From Nitrospirota bacterium (GTDB lineage: Bacteria > Nitrospirota_A > Leptospirillia > Leptospirillales > Leptospirillaceae): a stretch of 64,000 bases of DNA. Position numbers and translations under genes: made by a program. Within the stretch, counting starts at the first letter, position 1. Each line of letters starts with the position of its first letter. The notes below the pieces were generated by a model. The model saw nothing but the letters and a program-made list of their open reading frames with translations, was not told where the DNA came from and ran no database searches. The stretch covers positions 1 through 64,000 of the forward strand of contig JAKCDE010000002.1 of the NCBI GenBank assembly GCA_021838585.1, read 5' to 3'. Of this stretch, positions 8,974 through 18,360 are shown one piece after another.

Positions 8974-9030
8974 GGATCCGGAGTCCGAAATACCGGACGA
9001 ACCGGCTTTGAAAAGAGGCCGGACGGATCC
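8974..9030 (+). promoter_or_regulatory. Predicted three-way RNA structure between atpE and atpF
   Basis: Two GGATCC copies (8974-8979 and 9025-9030, self-complementary) can close a stem around two inner hairpins. These are GTCCG/CGGAC (8983-8987 with 8994-8998) and CCGGC/GCCGG (9002-9006 with 9018-9022). The element fills most of the 93-base atpE-atpF gap. A role in mRNA stability or in making more subunit c than the other subunits is inference. Confidence 0.45.
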
Positions 9031-9056
9031 CCATCAGGGAATCAAAGGACAGGATC

Positions 9057-9563
9057 ATGCCCCAGTTTGATACGAAGTTTTTTCCTTCTCTGGTCTTCTG
9101 GTCAGTCGTTTCCTTTACGCTGATGCTTTTCATCATCGGGAAGTATCTTTATCCTTCGCTGACCCGGATCCTTGAAGAACGCCGGAAAAAAGTCTCCTCG
9201 GATCTTGATGCAGCCCGAGTCAGCCGGGAGGAAGCCGAGCGGATTCTGGCCGAACAGCGATCCCTTCTGGAAAAGGCGAGAGCCCAGTCGGACGCCATGA
9301 TCCGCCAGGCCGAAGAAATGGCGAAGACCCTTCGTGAGGAGCGGGAGAAGGAGCTGGCCCAATCGATCAAGGCCGAGCTCGACAAGGCCACCGCCCAGAT
9401 CGCGGCGGACAGGGAAAAGATGAAGTCGGAGCTCCGGACGGAAACGGTCACCCTGATCGTACGGAGTCTCGAGACCCTTCTCGAGGAAAGCCTTTCCGAT
9501 ACGCAAAAGGTTCTTTACATCAACAAGGCGATGAAGGCTCTCGACGAACGGAAGGCCGGCTGA
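9057..9563 (+). CDS. atpF: ATP synthase F0 subunit b
   Basis: The 168-residue peripheral-stalk subunit has one N-terminal membrane helix (about residues 8-28, FFPSLVFWSVVSFTLMLFII). A long charged helix rich in Glu, Arg, Lys and Ala follows, in the b/b' pattern (EERRKKVSSDLDAARVSREEAE). Only one b-type gene is present, so the stalk is probably a homodimer. The stop overlaps the atpH start in TGATG, which couples their translation. Confidence 0.93.
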   Translation: MPQFDTKFFPSLVFWSVVSFTLMLFIIGKYLYPSLTRILEERRKKVSSDLDAARVSREEAERILAEQRSLLEKARAQSDAMIRQAEEMAKTLREEREKELAQSIKAELDKATAQIAADREKMKSELRTETVTLIVRSLETLLEESLSDTQKVLYINKAMKALDERKAG

Positions 9564-10174
9564 TGGGACGGCGCATCGACGAACGATTTCTGGTGAAGTG
9601 GGCCGATGCGATCGCGGGAACGGTCCGGGGGGATGAAGGGAAGCTTGACCGGTGGATGACTCTTCTGGATACGATGAACCGCATCCGGAAGGTCCGCCCG
9701 GCCAGAAGCTTTGTTCTTGATGGGCGCTTTTCCCTTGAAGACAAGGTGGTTTTTTTCAGGACGCTCTTGAAGGAGTCGTTGGGGGATAGTCTCCCTGAAA
9801 ACGAGAACCTCTTTCTTGTTCCTCTTCTGGAGGGAAATCTCTGGGACGGTATTCCTTTTCTAGAAAAGGCGCTTCTGGAGAGATTCGATCTGGAGGCGGG
9901 AAGGGTTGTCGTGGAGGTTCATTCCCCTGAAGCCCTTTCGGCCGAGAGCCAGGCAAAAATAGTGGAGGCCCTTCTTCGATTCGTCAATGAAGGGCCCGGA
10001 CGAGAGCTGGCCGGTTCCGTTCCCGCGGAAAAACGACTTTCGGTCAAGCCGGTCTGGAAGGTTCGCCCTGAACTTTTGGCGGGGCTCGAGATCCGGATCG
10101 GGTCAAGGGTCTGGGACGCGAGCCTGTCCGCAAAATTGCGGGAGCTTGAGCGGCAGTTATTGAAGACGGCCTGA
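9563..10174 (+). CDS. atpH: ATP synthase F1 subunit delta
   Basis: The 203-residue protein is the OSCP/delta subunit that links the stalk to the top of F1. Sequence conservation in this family is low. The length, the C-terminal pattern AEKRLSVKPVWKVRPELLAGLEIRIGSRVWDASLSAKLREL and the position between atpF and atpA make the call firm. The ATG overlaps the atpF stop by one base. Confidence 0.9.
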   Translation: MGRRIDERFLVKWADAIAGTVRGDEGKLDRWMTLLDTMNRIRKVRPARSFVLDGRFSLEDKVVFFRTLLKESLGDSLPENENLFLVPLLEGNLWDGIPFLEKALLERFDLEAGRVVVEVHSPEALSAESQAKIVEALLRFVNEGPGRELAGSVPAEKRLSVKPVWKVRPELLAGLEIRIGSRVWDASLSAKLRELERQLLKTA

Positions 10175-10205
10175 TATTCTCTCCAAGTTCGGAGGGAAAC
10201 AGGCA

Positions 10206-10259
10206 ATGGATAAAAGCTCGCGCGGCGGGCGACAATCTATCGAGACGAGGGGGCCTTGA
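10206..10259 (+). CDS. 17-codon leader ORF coupled to atpA
   Basis: A short ORF ([17 protein letters not shown]) begins with an ATG nine bases after a GGAGGG ribosome site (10191-10196). Its TGA stop (10257-10259) overlaps the TTG start of atpA (10256-10258). The peptide is very basic and has no recognisable family. The arrangement suggests translational coupling: ribosomes finishing the leader re-start at the weak TTG of atpA. Whether the peptide itself matters is unknown. Confidence 0.5.
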   Translation: MDKSSRGGRQSIETRGP

Positions 10260-11758
10260 AAAGTTCAGAGATTACCGAAAACCTTATGAAAAACCTGGGA
10301 AGTTTCAAGGGTGGTGTTGAAACTTCGGACCGTGGAACGATCCTCTCTTCGGGGGATGGAATTCTCCGTATTTCCGGCCTTGAAAAGGCGATGTACGGAG
10401 AGATGCTCGAGATCATCAAGGGAGGCTCGGCCCTGGTGCTGAACCTCGAGGAGAATGAAATTGGCGCGGTCATTCTCGAAGGCGGGGAAGAGGCCGTGGT
10501 CGGGGACGAAGTCCGCACCACAGGAAAAATCATGGAGGTTCCCGTCGGACCCGGCCTGGTTGGCCGCGTGGTGAATCCCATGGGAGAACCTCTCGATGGA
10601 AAGGGCCCGGTCAAGGCCGAGCTTCATTCCCCTATCGAAAAGATCGCTCCGGGCGTCTCGACCCGAAAATCCGTCTCGGTTCCCCTTCAGACGGGGATCA
10701 AATCCATCGACGCCATGATTCCGGTCGGACGGGGGCAGCGCGAACTCATCATCGGCGACCGACAGACCGGCAAGACCACCATTGCCCTTGACACCATCAT
10801 CAACCAGAAGGGCAACAACGTCGTCTGCATCTATGTCGCCATCGGGCAGAAAGCGTCGAGCGTCGTCAATGTGGTCCGAACCCTCGAGAAGCACGGCGCC
10901 CTGGAATATACCATCGTCGTCTCCGCCTCCGCCGCCGAGTCCGCGGCACTTCAGTACATCGCTCCCTACGCCGGCTGCGCCATGGGAGAATACTTCCGGG
11001 ATCGAGGGATGGATGCCCTCATCGTCTATGATGACCTGACGAAGCATGCCTGGGCTTACCGCCAGATGTCTCTTCTCCTTCGGCGTCCTCCGGGTCGTGA
11101 AGCCTATCCCGGAGACGTTTTCTACCTCCACTCGCGTCTCCTCGAGCGGGCGGCCCGTCTGAATGAAAAGAATGGCGGCGGTTCCCTGACCGCTCTCCCC
11201 ATCATCGAAACACAGGCCGGAGACGTTTCTGCCTTCGTTCCGACCAACGTCATCTCCATCACAGACGGGCAGATCTATCTTGAAACCGACCTCTTCTATT
11301 CGGGGATCCGCCCGGCCATCAACCCCGGAATTTCCGTCTCCAGGGTCGGCGGGGCTGCCCAGATCAAGGCCATGAAACAGGTGGCCGGGAAGATGCGTCT
11401 CGAGATGGCCCAGTTCCGCGAGCTGGCCGCCTTTGCCCAGTTCGCCTCGGATCTCGACAAAACGACGCGGGACCAGATCGAGCGGGGTCTCCGGTTGACG
11501 GAGATTCTGAAGCAGGGACATTACTCTCCGCTTCCCGTCGAGAAGCAGATTGCGATCATCTTCGCCGTGACCAACGGATTTCTTGACGGAATCAAGCCGG
11601 ACCGCATCGGAACCTTCGAAAAGGAATTCTTCCTTTATCTCGATAGTCGGAAAGCCGATCTCCTCCGGGCGATCCGGGAGGAGAAGGCCCTGTCGGAAAC
11701 GACGATCGCCTCCCTCAAGGAAGGTCTGACCGAATTCACCGCTTCTTTCAACGGATAG
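10256..11758 (+). CDS. atpA: ATP synthase F1 subunit alpha
   Basis: The 500-residue regulatory nucleotide-binding subunit has the Walker A segment [13 protein letters not shown] (about residues 169-181), the [17 protein letters not shown] signature and the C-terminal helical domain. The start is a TTG, preceded by GAGGGGG and overlapping the stop of a short leader ORF. It forms the F1 hexamer with beta. Length is normal for the family. Confidence 0.97.
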   Translation: MKSSEITENLMKNLGSFKGGVETSDRGTILSSGDGILRISGLEKAMYGEMLEIIKGGSALVLNLEENEIGAVILEGGEEAVVGDEVRTTGKIMEVPVGPGLVGRVVNPMGEPLDGKGPVKAELHSPIEKIAPGVSTRKSVSVPLQTGIKSIDAMIPVGRGQRELIIGDRQTGKTTIALDTIINQKGNNVVCIYVAIGQKASSVVNVVRTLEKHGALEYTIVVSASAAESAALQYIAPYAGCAMGEYFRDRGMDALIVYDDLTKHAWAYRQMSLLLRRPPGREAYPGDVFYLHSRLLERAARLNEKNGGGSLTALPIIETQAGDVSAFVPTNVISITDGQIYLETDLFYSGIRPAINPGISVSRVGGAAQIKAMKQVAGKMRLEMAQFRELAAFAQFASDLDKTTRDQIERGLRLTEILKQGHYSPLPVEKQIAIIFAVTNGFLDGIKPDRIGTFEKEFFLYLDSRKADLLRAIREEKALSETTIASLKEGLTEFTASFNG

Positions 11759-11761
11759 CCC

Positions 11762-12640
11762 ATGCCCTCTCTTCGATCGATCCGAGGCCGAATCAAATCG
11801 GTCAAGAATACGAGACAGATCACGAAGGCCATGGAAATGGTGGCCTCAGCCAAGATGCGCAAGGCCCAGATGCGCGTTCGTGATACCCGGCCCTACGCGG
11901 AAAAGATTCTCGAACTGATGGTTCGCCTGTCGGCCATCGAATCTCATAGGCCGAATATCTTTTTCAAGGCCCGCCCTGTGACGACGGTGGGCATCATCCT
12001 TGTCTCCACCGATCGCGGACTTTGCGGTCCGATCAATGCCAACGTCTTCCGGCAAGTGAATAAGTTCATGGCCGATCGACCCGGGGTGCGCTTCGAGTTC
12101 GTGGTTATCGGAAAGAAAGGCCAGGATTTTGTGCGGAGGAGCGGGCTTAAGGCCGTGGGATCCATTTCGGGTGTCAAGGATCGGGGAAAGATTGAAGAGA
12201 TCCTTCCTGCAACCCAGGTCGCGATCGAGGAGTTCCAAGAAGGGCGCTGGGACGAGGTTTGGGTTTTTTTCACCGAATTCGTCTCGACATTATCCCAGAA
12301 ACCCAGGATGGAAAAACTTCTTCCAATCGGACCGGATGTGGTAGAGGGAGGCGGAAAGGGAGCCTCGCCCTTTTTGGGGGAATATCTTTACGAACCGGAC
12401 ACTACGGAAATCCTGGATGTCCTGATCCCCCGCTACTTCGAATCGATCGTTTTCCAACGTGTCATGGAAAATTTTGCAAGTGAATACAGCGCCAGGATGA
12501 TGGCGATGCGAAACGCCACCTCCAACGCAAAAGAAGTCATTTACCAGATGACCCTGATCTACAACAAGCTCCGGCAGGCGGCGATCACGCGGGAAATTTC
12601 CGAAATCGCCTCGGGAGCGGATGCAGTGCAGCAGGGATAG
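11762..12640 (+). CDS. atpG: ATP synthase F1 subunit gamma
   Basis: The 292-residue central-stalk subunit has the family N-terminal coiled-coil SLRSIRGRIKSVKNTRQITKAMEMVASAKMRKAQ. Its C-terminal partner EYSARMMAMRNATSNAKEVI is the signature that inserts into the alpha-beta ring. STDRGLCGPINANVF marks the central domain. The ATG lies three bases after the atpA stop. Confidence 0.96.
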   Translation: MPSLRSIRGRIKSVKNTRQITKAMEMVASAKMRKAQMRVRDTRPYAEKILELMVRLSAIESHRPNIFFKARPVTTVGIILVSTDRGLCGPINANVFRQVNKFMADRPGVRFEFVVIGKKGQDFVRRSGLKAVGSISGVKDRGKIEEILPATQVAIEEFQEGRWDEVWVFFTEFVSTLSQKPRMEKLLPIGPDVVEGGGKGASPFLGEYLYEPDTTEILDVLIPRYFESIVFQRVMENFASEYSARMMAMRNATSNAKEVIYQMTLIYNKLRQAAITREISEIASGADAVQQG

Positions 12641-12662
12641 AGGCGAAAGACCGGATTGTTCT

Positions 12663-12682
12663 CTCCGGACGGAGGTCCGGGG
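12663..12682 (+). promoter_or_regulatory. Hairpin in the atpG-atpD gap
   Basis: CTCCGGAC-GGAG-GTCCGGGG forms an 8-bp stem (one G-U pair) with a 4-base loop. It sits 22 bases after the atpG stop and 40 bases before the atpD start. No T-run follows, so it is not an obvious terminator. A role in setting the level or stability of the atpD message is inferred. Confidence 0.4.
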
Positions 12683-12710
12683 ATGCGTGATCCTTGACCA
12701 GGAAAAATGA

Positions 12711-14111
<1,401 letters not shown>

Positions 14112-14114
14112 GTC

Positions 14115-14549
14115 ATGTCCTTCATGCTGACTCTAGTCACCCAGGAGCGGGAGCTCATCTCCGAAGAGGTGGATTTCGTGAAGGCCAACGGAGTGGATGG
14201 GGAATTCGGCGTCCTGACGGGCCATTCTCCCTTCATCTCGCTTCTCGATCCCGGAGAGCTCGTGGTTCGCAAGGGGGACGCTCTCTATTCGTACTATGTG
14301 AGCGGAGGTGTGGCCGAAGTCCTTCCAAAATCCGTCATCATCCTGGCAAACACCGTGGAGCGCGCCGACGAGATCGACGAACAGATGGCCAAGAGGGCGC
14401 GTCATAACGCGGAAGAGGCATTGAAGCAGCCTATTTCAGAGATCGAACGCCGAACCTATCTCCTGGAGCTCAAACGCGAGTCGGTCCGTCTCTCCATTGT
14501 CGCCCGCCGGCGTTCAACACGCCATCCCGGTCAGATTTCAGAAGAATAA
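14115..14549 (+). CDS. atpC: ATP synthase F1 subunit epsilon
   Basis: The 144-residue protein has the beta-sandwich N-terminal domain (LVTQERELISEEVDFVKANGVDGEFGVLTGHSPFI) and a C-terminal helical hairpin (ERADEIDEQMAKRARHNAEEAL). It joins gamma to the c-ring and can inhibit ATP hydrolysis. It is the last atp gene, three bases after atpD, and a strong hairpin follows its stop. Confidence 0.94.
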   Translation: MSFMLTLVTQERELISEEVDFVKANGVDGEFGVLTGHSPFISLLDPGELVVRKGDALYSYYVSGGVAEVLPKSVIILANTVERADEIDEQMAKRARHNAEEALKQPISEIERRTYLLELKRESVRLSIVARRRSTRHPGQISEE

Positions 14550-14583
14550 ATCCGTCCAAGAAATCTTTTTCTTTAATCCTTCC

Positions 14584-14620
14584 ATCCTCCGGCGGCCTTT
14601 GAAGGCTGCCGGAGGATTCT
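14584..14620 (+). terminator. Terminator hairpin of the atp operon
   Basis: A 14-bp stem with one mismatch (ATCCTCCGGCGGCC pairing with GGCTGCCGGAGGAT) encloses the loop TTTGAA at 14598-14603. A short T-containing tail (TCTT) follows. It lies 34 bases after the atpC stop and ends the operon; the weak T-run leaves some doubt about intrinsic termination. Confidence 0.7.
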
Positions 14621-14629
14621 TCCGGTCAA

Positions 14630-14658
14630 TTGGCCTTTTCCCGCGATTCTGGTAGGAT
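14630..14658 (+). promoter_or_regulatory. Promoter before the small membrane protein/glgC unit
   Basis: TTGGCC (14630-14635) and TAGGAT (14653-14658) are separated by 17 bases. It sits just after the atp terminator and 26 bases before the next start codon, so it may drive the small membrane protein and the glucan genes that follow. Confidence 0.5.
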
Positions 14659-14684
14659 GAACTCCAAGGGGGAGTTGCGGGAAA

Positions 14685-14891
14685 ATGATCTATGACTGGA
14701 TATTTCTGATGGTGGGGGGATTTGGGGCGGTCTACTCCGTGCGTCTTCTCCTTCGTCATGAACGAAGGGAAAAATGGGTGGCCTACCTTTTTTCCTCCCT
14801 CCTTCTTTTTTTCTGGGGTCTCTTTTCCCTCTCTCCCGCCCGTACAGGAATTCTTCGCATTCTGAACCGCACCTTTCTCGGAAATTCCTGA
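14685..14891 (+). CDS. Small membrane protein of unknown function
   Basis: The 68-residue protein has two hydrophobic segments (about residues 4-22 and 33-51) separated by the charged loop RHERREK. I do not recognise a family. The ATG is preceded by AAGGGGGAG. It lies 21 bases upstream of glgC in the same direction, after the atp terminator, and may be co-transcribed with the glucan genes. Compact size and a good ribosome site support it as real. Confidence 0.55.
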   Translation: MIYDWIFLMVGGFGAVYSVRLLLRHERREKWVAYLFSSLLLFFWGLFSLSPARTGILRILNRTFLGNS

Positions 14892-14912
14892 ACCCCTTGC
14901 TGGAGGTTGTCG

Positions 14913-16175
14913 ATGGATCATCGGGACAGGGAGAATATTCTGGCCATCATACTGGCGGGGGGAGAGGGAAAACGCCTCTTTCCCCTGACCGCCGACCGCG
15001 TCAAGTCCGCCGTTCCTTTTGGAGGAGCCTACCGGATCATTGATTTCGTCCTGTCGAACTTCGTCAATTCGGGTTTTACCAAGATCAAGGTCCTGACCCA
15101 GTACAAGTCCCATTCCCTCAACACGCACCTGTCACGGGGTTGGCGACTTTCCCCTCTCCTCGACCAATACATCGATCCAGTTCCGGCCCAGATGCGGACC
15201 GGTCCCCACTGGTTTCAGGGGACGGCCGATGCCGTTTTTCAGAACATGAACCTGATTCTCGACGAAAAACCCGACCACGTCTGCATTTTCGGGGGGGACC
15301 ACATCTTCAAGATGAATATCCGGCAGATGCTGGACCATCATCTGGAGACCGGAGGAGCGGTGACCGTTGCGGCCATCCCGGTCCCGCTCCAGGAGGCCCG
15401 GGAGTTCGGGGTCATCCGGACGGAAGGCGACCGAATTCGCGACTTCGTCGAGAAGCCTCCGACCCCGGAGCCGACGGTTCCCGGCGGAAGCACCGCGCTG
15501 GCCTCCATGGGGAACTATATCTTCCGGACGAAGGATCTGCTCGCCGTCCTGCGGGAGGACTCCGAAATTTCTTCGTCCAAGCACGACTTCGGCCATAACA
15601 TTCTTCCCCGTCTTGCGGCGGAAGGGAAGGCCAATGTCTACGACTTCAGCCGGAACACCATTCCGGGGATGGACGAAGTGGAGAAGGGGTACTGGCGTGA
15701 CATCGGGAATATCGACGCCTACTGGAAAGCCAACATGGATCTCGTTTCCGTGACCCCGTCCTTCAACCTCTACAACCCCTACTGGATCATCAGGACCTAC
15801 CGCCCCCAGATGCCCCCGGCCAAGTTCGTATTTGCCGATGAAAAGAACAAGCGGGTCGGGGTTGCCACCGATTCGATCGTCTGTGGCGGCACCATCATCT
15901 CGGGAGGACAGATCGACCGGTCGATCCTGTCGCACAGCGTCCGGGTCAACAGCTACTCCCATGTCTCCGAATCGGTGGTCTTCAACGGGGTGGATATCGG
16001 TCGCTACGCCCGCCTGAACCGGTGCATCGTCGAAAAGGATGTGCGGATACCGGCCGATCTCCGGATTGGTTTTTCCCCCGAGGAAGACCGGAAATTTTTT
16101 TCCGTCTCGCCGGGGGGCATCGTCGTGGTGACCCAGGACGGAGTCGAACGATGGATCCGGGAAAACCGGGTATAG
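14913..16175 (+). CDS. glgC: Glucose-1-phosphate adenylyltransferase
   Basis: This 420-residue enzyme makes ADP-glucose from ATP and glucose 1-phosphate. The N-terminus has the nucleotidyltransferase signature LAGGEGKRLFPLTADRVKSAVPFGG. FQGTADAVFQN, CIFGGDHIFKM and the substrate-binding FVEKP motif follow. The C-terminal third is a left-handed beta-helix-type repeat region. The ATG at 14913 is six bases after GGAGG (14902-14906); the in-frame TTG at 14907 abuts that site. No glycogen synthase gene is in the window. Confidence 0.95.
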   Translation: MDHRDRENILAIILAGGEGKRLFPLTADRVKSAVPFGGAYRIIDFVLSNFVNSGFTKIKVLTQYKSHSLNTHLSRGWRLSPLLDQYIDPVPAQMRTGPHWFQGTADAVFQNMNLILDEKPDHVCIFGGDHIFKMNIRQMLDHHLETGGAVTVAAIPVPLQEAREFGVIRTEGDRIRDFVEKPPTPEPTVPGGSTALASMGNYIFRTKDLLAVLREDSEISSSKHDFGHNILPRLAAEGKANVYDFSRNTIPGMDEVEKGYWRDIGNIDAYWKANMDLVSVTPSFNLYNPYWIIRTYRPQMPPAKFVFADEKNKRVGVATDSIVCGGTIISGGQIDRSILSHSVRVNSYSHVSESVVFNGVDIGRYARLNRCIVEKDVRIPADLRIGFSPEEDRKFFSVSPGGIVVVTQDGVERWIRENRV

Positions 16176-16199
16176 GTCTTTTCTGAAAAAGGAATTCTT

Positions 16200-18359
16200 T
16201 TGAACGCCAATGTTCTTTTTGTCTGGCACATGCATCAGCCATCCTATTTCGATCCGCTGACCAACGAGATGGTTTTGCCCTGGGTCCGCCTTCACGGCGT
16301 ACGGGGTTATTACGACATCCCTCATATGGCGGGACTGTTTCCGAAGATCCGGCAGACGGTGAACATCGTTCCGATTCTTCTGGACCAGATCCTGGCCCTT
16401 GCGGATGGACGGGTGGTCGACTCCTACCAGGAGCTCTCCCTCAAGCCCGTAAACGAACTGGACAACGGGGATAAAATCTTCCTGGCGAGGAATTTTTTTT
16501 CATGCGCCTACGAAACCATGATTAAGCCCTATCCCCGGTATCTCTTTCTGTGGCAGAAGGTCCAGTCCAGGCAACCCACGAAGGACGAGGATTTCGGCAG
16601 AATCGTCTCACAGATGAACCTCCAGGATTTTCTGGATCTTCAGATGTGGTTCAACCTCACATGGTTCGGCTATGCTGCCCGGGCGCGCCATCCGGAGGTC
16701 GAACAGTGGATCGGACAGGGAGCGAATTTCACCGAAGGGGACAAGAAGGCGCTCTTCGACCTTCAGAGGAAAATTCTGAGCGAGCTGGTGCCCCTCTACC
16801 GTTCCCTTGCCCGGGAGGGTCGGATCGAGATATCGACCTCTCCCTATTTTCATCCCATCCTCCCCCTTCTCATTTCGTCGAAGACGGCCCGGAGGGCCCA
16901 TCCCAACCTCTCCCTTCCGGAAGAGTTCGCCTATCCGGAGGACGCCGTCCTTCAGATCGAGACGGCCCTCAGACGCCATGAAGAGGTCTTCGGAATCCGG
17001 CCCAAGGGCATGTGGCCCTCCGAAGGGTCGGTTTCCCCTGAGGTGGTCCAGATGGCAAATAAGGCGGGGCTCGAATGGATGGCCTCCGACGAGGACATCC
17101 TCTTCATTTCCCGGGACATGGCCCATCTCACGGAGGGAAGCCTTTACGAACCCTACGAGGTGTCCATCGACGGATCGAAGGTGAAGATGGTCTTTCGCGA
17201 CCGGAATCTCTCGGACCGGATCGGGTTCGCCTATGCCCGCTACAACGGGACGGAGGCGGCCTCGGATCTTCTGGGACACATGGAGCAGATTGCCAAACAG
17301 GAGGAGGCGTCCGGCCGTTCGGCGACCATCCCGATCATCCTCGACGGGGAAAATCCCTGGGAGGCCTACTCCGACGGGGGATTTCACTTTCTCAAGACAC
17401 TTTTCGAGCGGCTCTCCTCTCATGCCTTTCTCCGGACAGAAACCGTTTCGGGAGCCCTGGCGCAAACGTCCGTCCGCCCGATCGACCATCTGGCGACCGG
17501 CTCGTGGATCAACCATGATTTCCGCATCTGGATCGGCCATCCCGAGGACAACAAGGGATGGAGCTTTCTGAGGGAGACGCGCCGGGCCTTCGAAGAAATC
17601 CTGAAGGGAGAGTCTGGAAAAAAGATTCCCCCGGAAGCGGTGGATCGGGCCCGTCGTGAACTTTTTGCGGCCGAAGGCTCGGACTGGTTCTGGTGGTATG
17701 GGGACGAATTCAAGAGCCTCCAGTCTTCGGAGTTCGACCGCCTCTTCCGGGTTCACCAGCAGAATGTCTATCGGATTCTGGGGCTCTCCCCTCCCATCCT
17801 GTTAAACGAGCCGATCCGGGAGACGGGGGTGGGGGCCGGGATCATCCTCCCGGTGGACTTCATCCGTCCGGTGATCGACGGGGAGGTGACCCATTATTTC
17901 GAATGGACCGGGGCAGGCTTCTTCGACAACCACAAGCTCCAGGGATCTATGTACCTCCGGGATTCCCCGCTGTCGGCGGTCTACTACGGGTTCGACGAAG
18001 AGACGCTTTACATTCGGGTCGACTTCGACGAAAACTACCGTCTGGAGGAAAAAACCGGAGCGTCCCTCGTCATGCGGTTTCTCGACCACCGCGAATCGGC
18101 CATCCGGTGTCCCCTTGTTCCGGGAACGACGGAAATCCCCTTGGACGGAGTGGAAGGAGGAAAGGCCCGCTGGGGCTTGCGGAAGATCGGCGAGATCGCC
18201 ATCCCTTACCGGTTCTTGGGTCTCGAGTCCGGGGAGTGGGTCGGGGCCCTGATCGAGCTTTACGAGGGGGAGACAATGGTCGACCAGTGTCCCCGGGGGC
18301 ATACCCTTTCGATTCAGATTCCCGACGACCAGTTTGTCAAATCGATCTGGAGGCTGTGA
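16200..18359 (+). CDS. Glycoside hydrolase family 57 protein, alpha-amylase/pullulanase type
   Basis: The 719-residue protein has an N-terminal GH57 domain beginning WHMHQP (His12, Gln13, Pro14). The probable nucleophile Glu275 lies in MWPSEGSVSPEV, and DGENPWEAY is a further GH57 motif. A C-terminal beta-rich region (about 545-715) resembles the accessory domain of GH57 amylases and pullulanases. It probably cleaves or rearranges alpha-glucans, and no secretion signal is visible, so the site is cytoplasmic. The start is a TTG with AGGA upstream. Bond specificity cannot be set from sequence alone. Confidence 0.8.
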   Translation: MNANVLFVWHMHQPSYFDPLTNEMVLPWVRLHGVRGYYDIPHMAGLFPKIRQTVNIVPILLDQILALADGRVVDSYQELSLKPVNELDNGDKIFLARNFFSCAYETMIKPYPRYLFLWQKVQSRQPTKDEDFGRIVSQMNLQDFLDLQMWFNLTWFGYAARARHPEVEQWIGQGANFTEGDKKALFDLQRKILSELVPLYRSLAREGRIEISTSPYFHPILPLLISSKTARRAHPNLSLPEEFAYPEDAVLQIETALRRHEEVFGIRPKGMWPSEGSVSPEVVQMANKAGLEWMASDEDILFISRDMAHLTEGSLYEPYEVSIDGSKVKMVFRDRNLSDRIGFAYARYNGTEAASDLLGHMEQIAKQEEASGRSATIPIILDGENPWEAYSDGGFHFLKTLFERLSSHAFLRTETVSGALAQTSVRPIDHLATGSWINHDFRIWIGHPEDNKGWSFLRETRRAFEEILKGESGKKIPPEAVDRARRELFAAEGSDWFWWYGDEFKSLQSSEFDRLFRVHQQNVYRILGLSPPILLNEPIRETGVGAGIILPVDFIRPVIDGEVTHYFEWTGAGFFDNHKLQGSMYLRDSPLSAVYYGFDEETLYIRVDFDENYRLEEKTGASLVMRFLDHRESAIRCPLVPGTTEIPLDGVEGGKARWGLRKIGEIAIPYRFLGLESGEWVGALIELYEGETMVDQCPRGHTLSIQIPDDQFVKSIWRL

Positions 18360-18360
18360 G

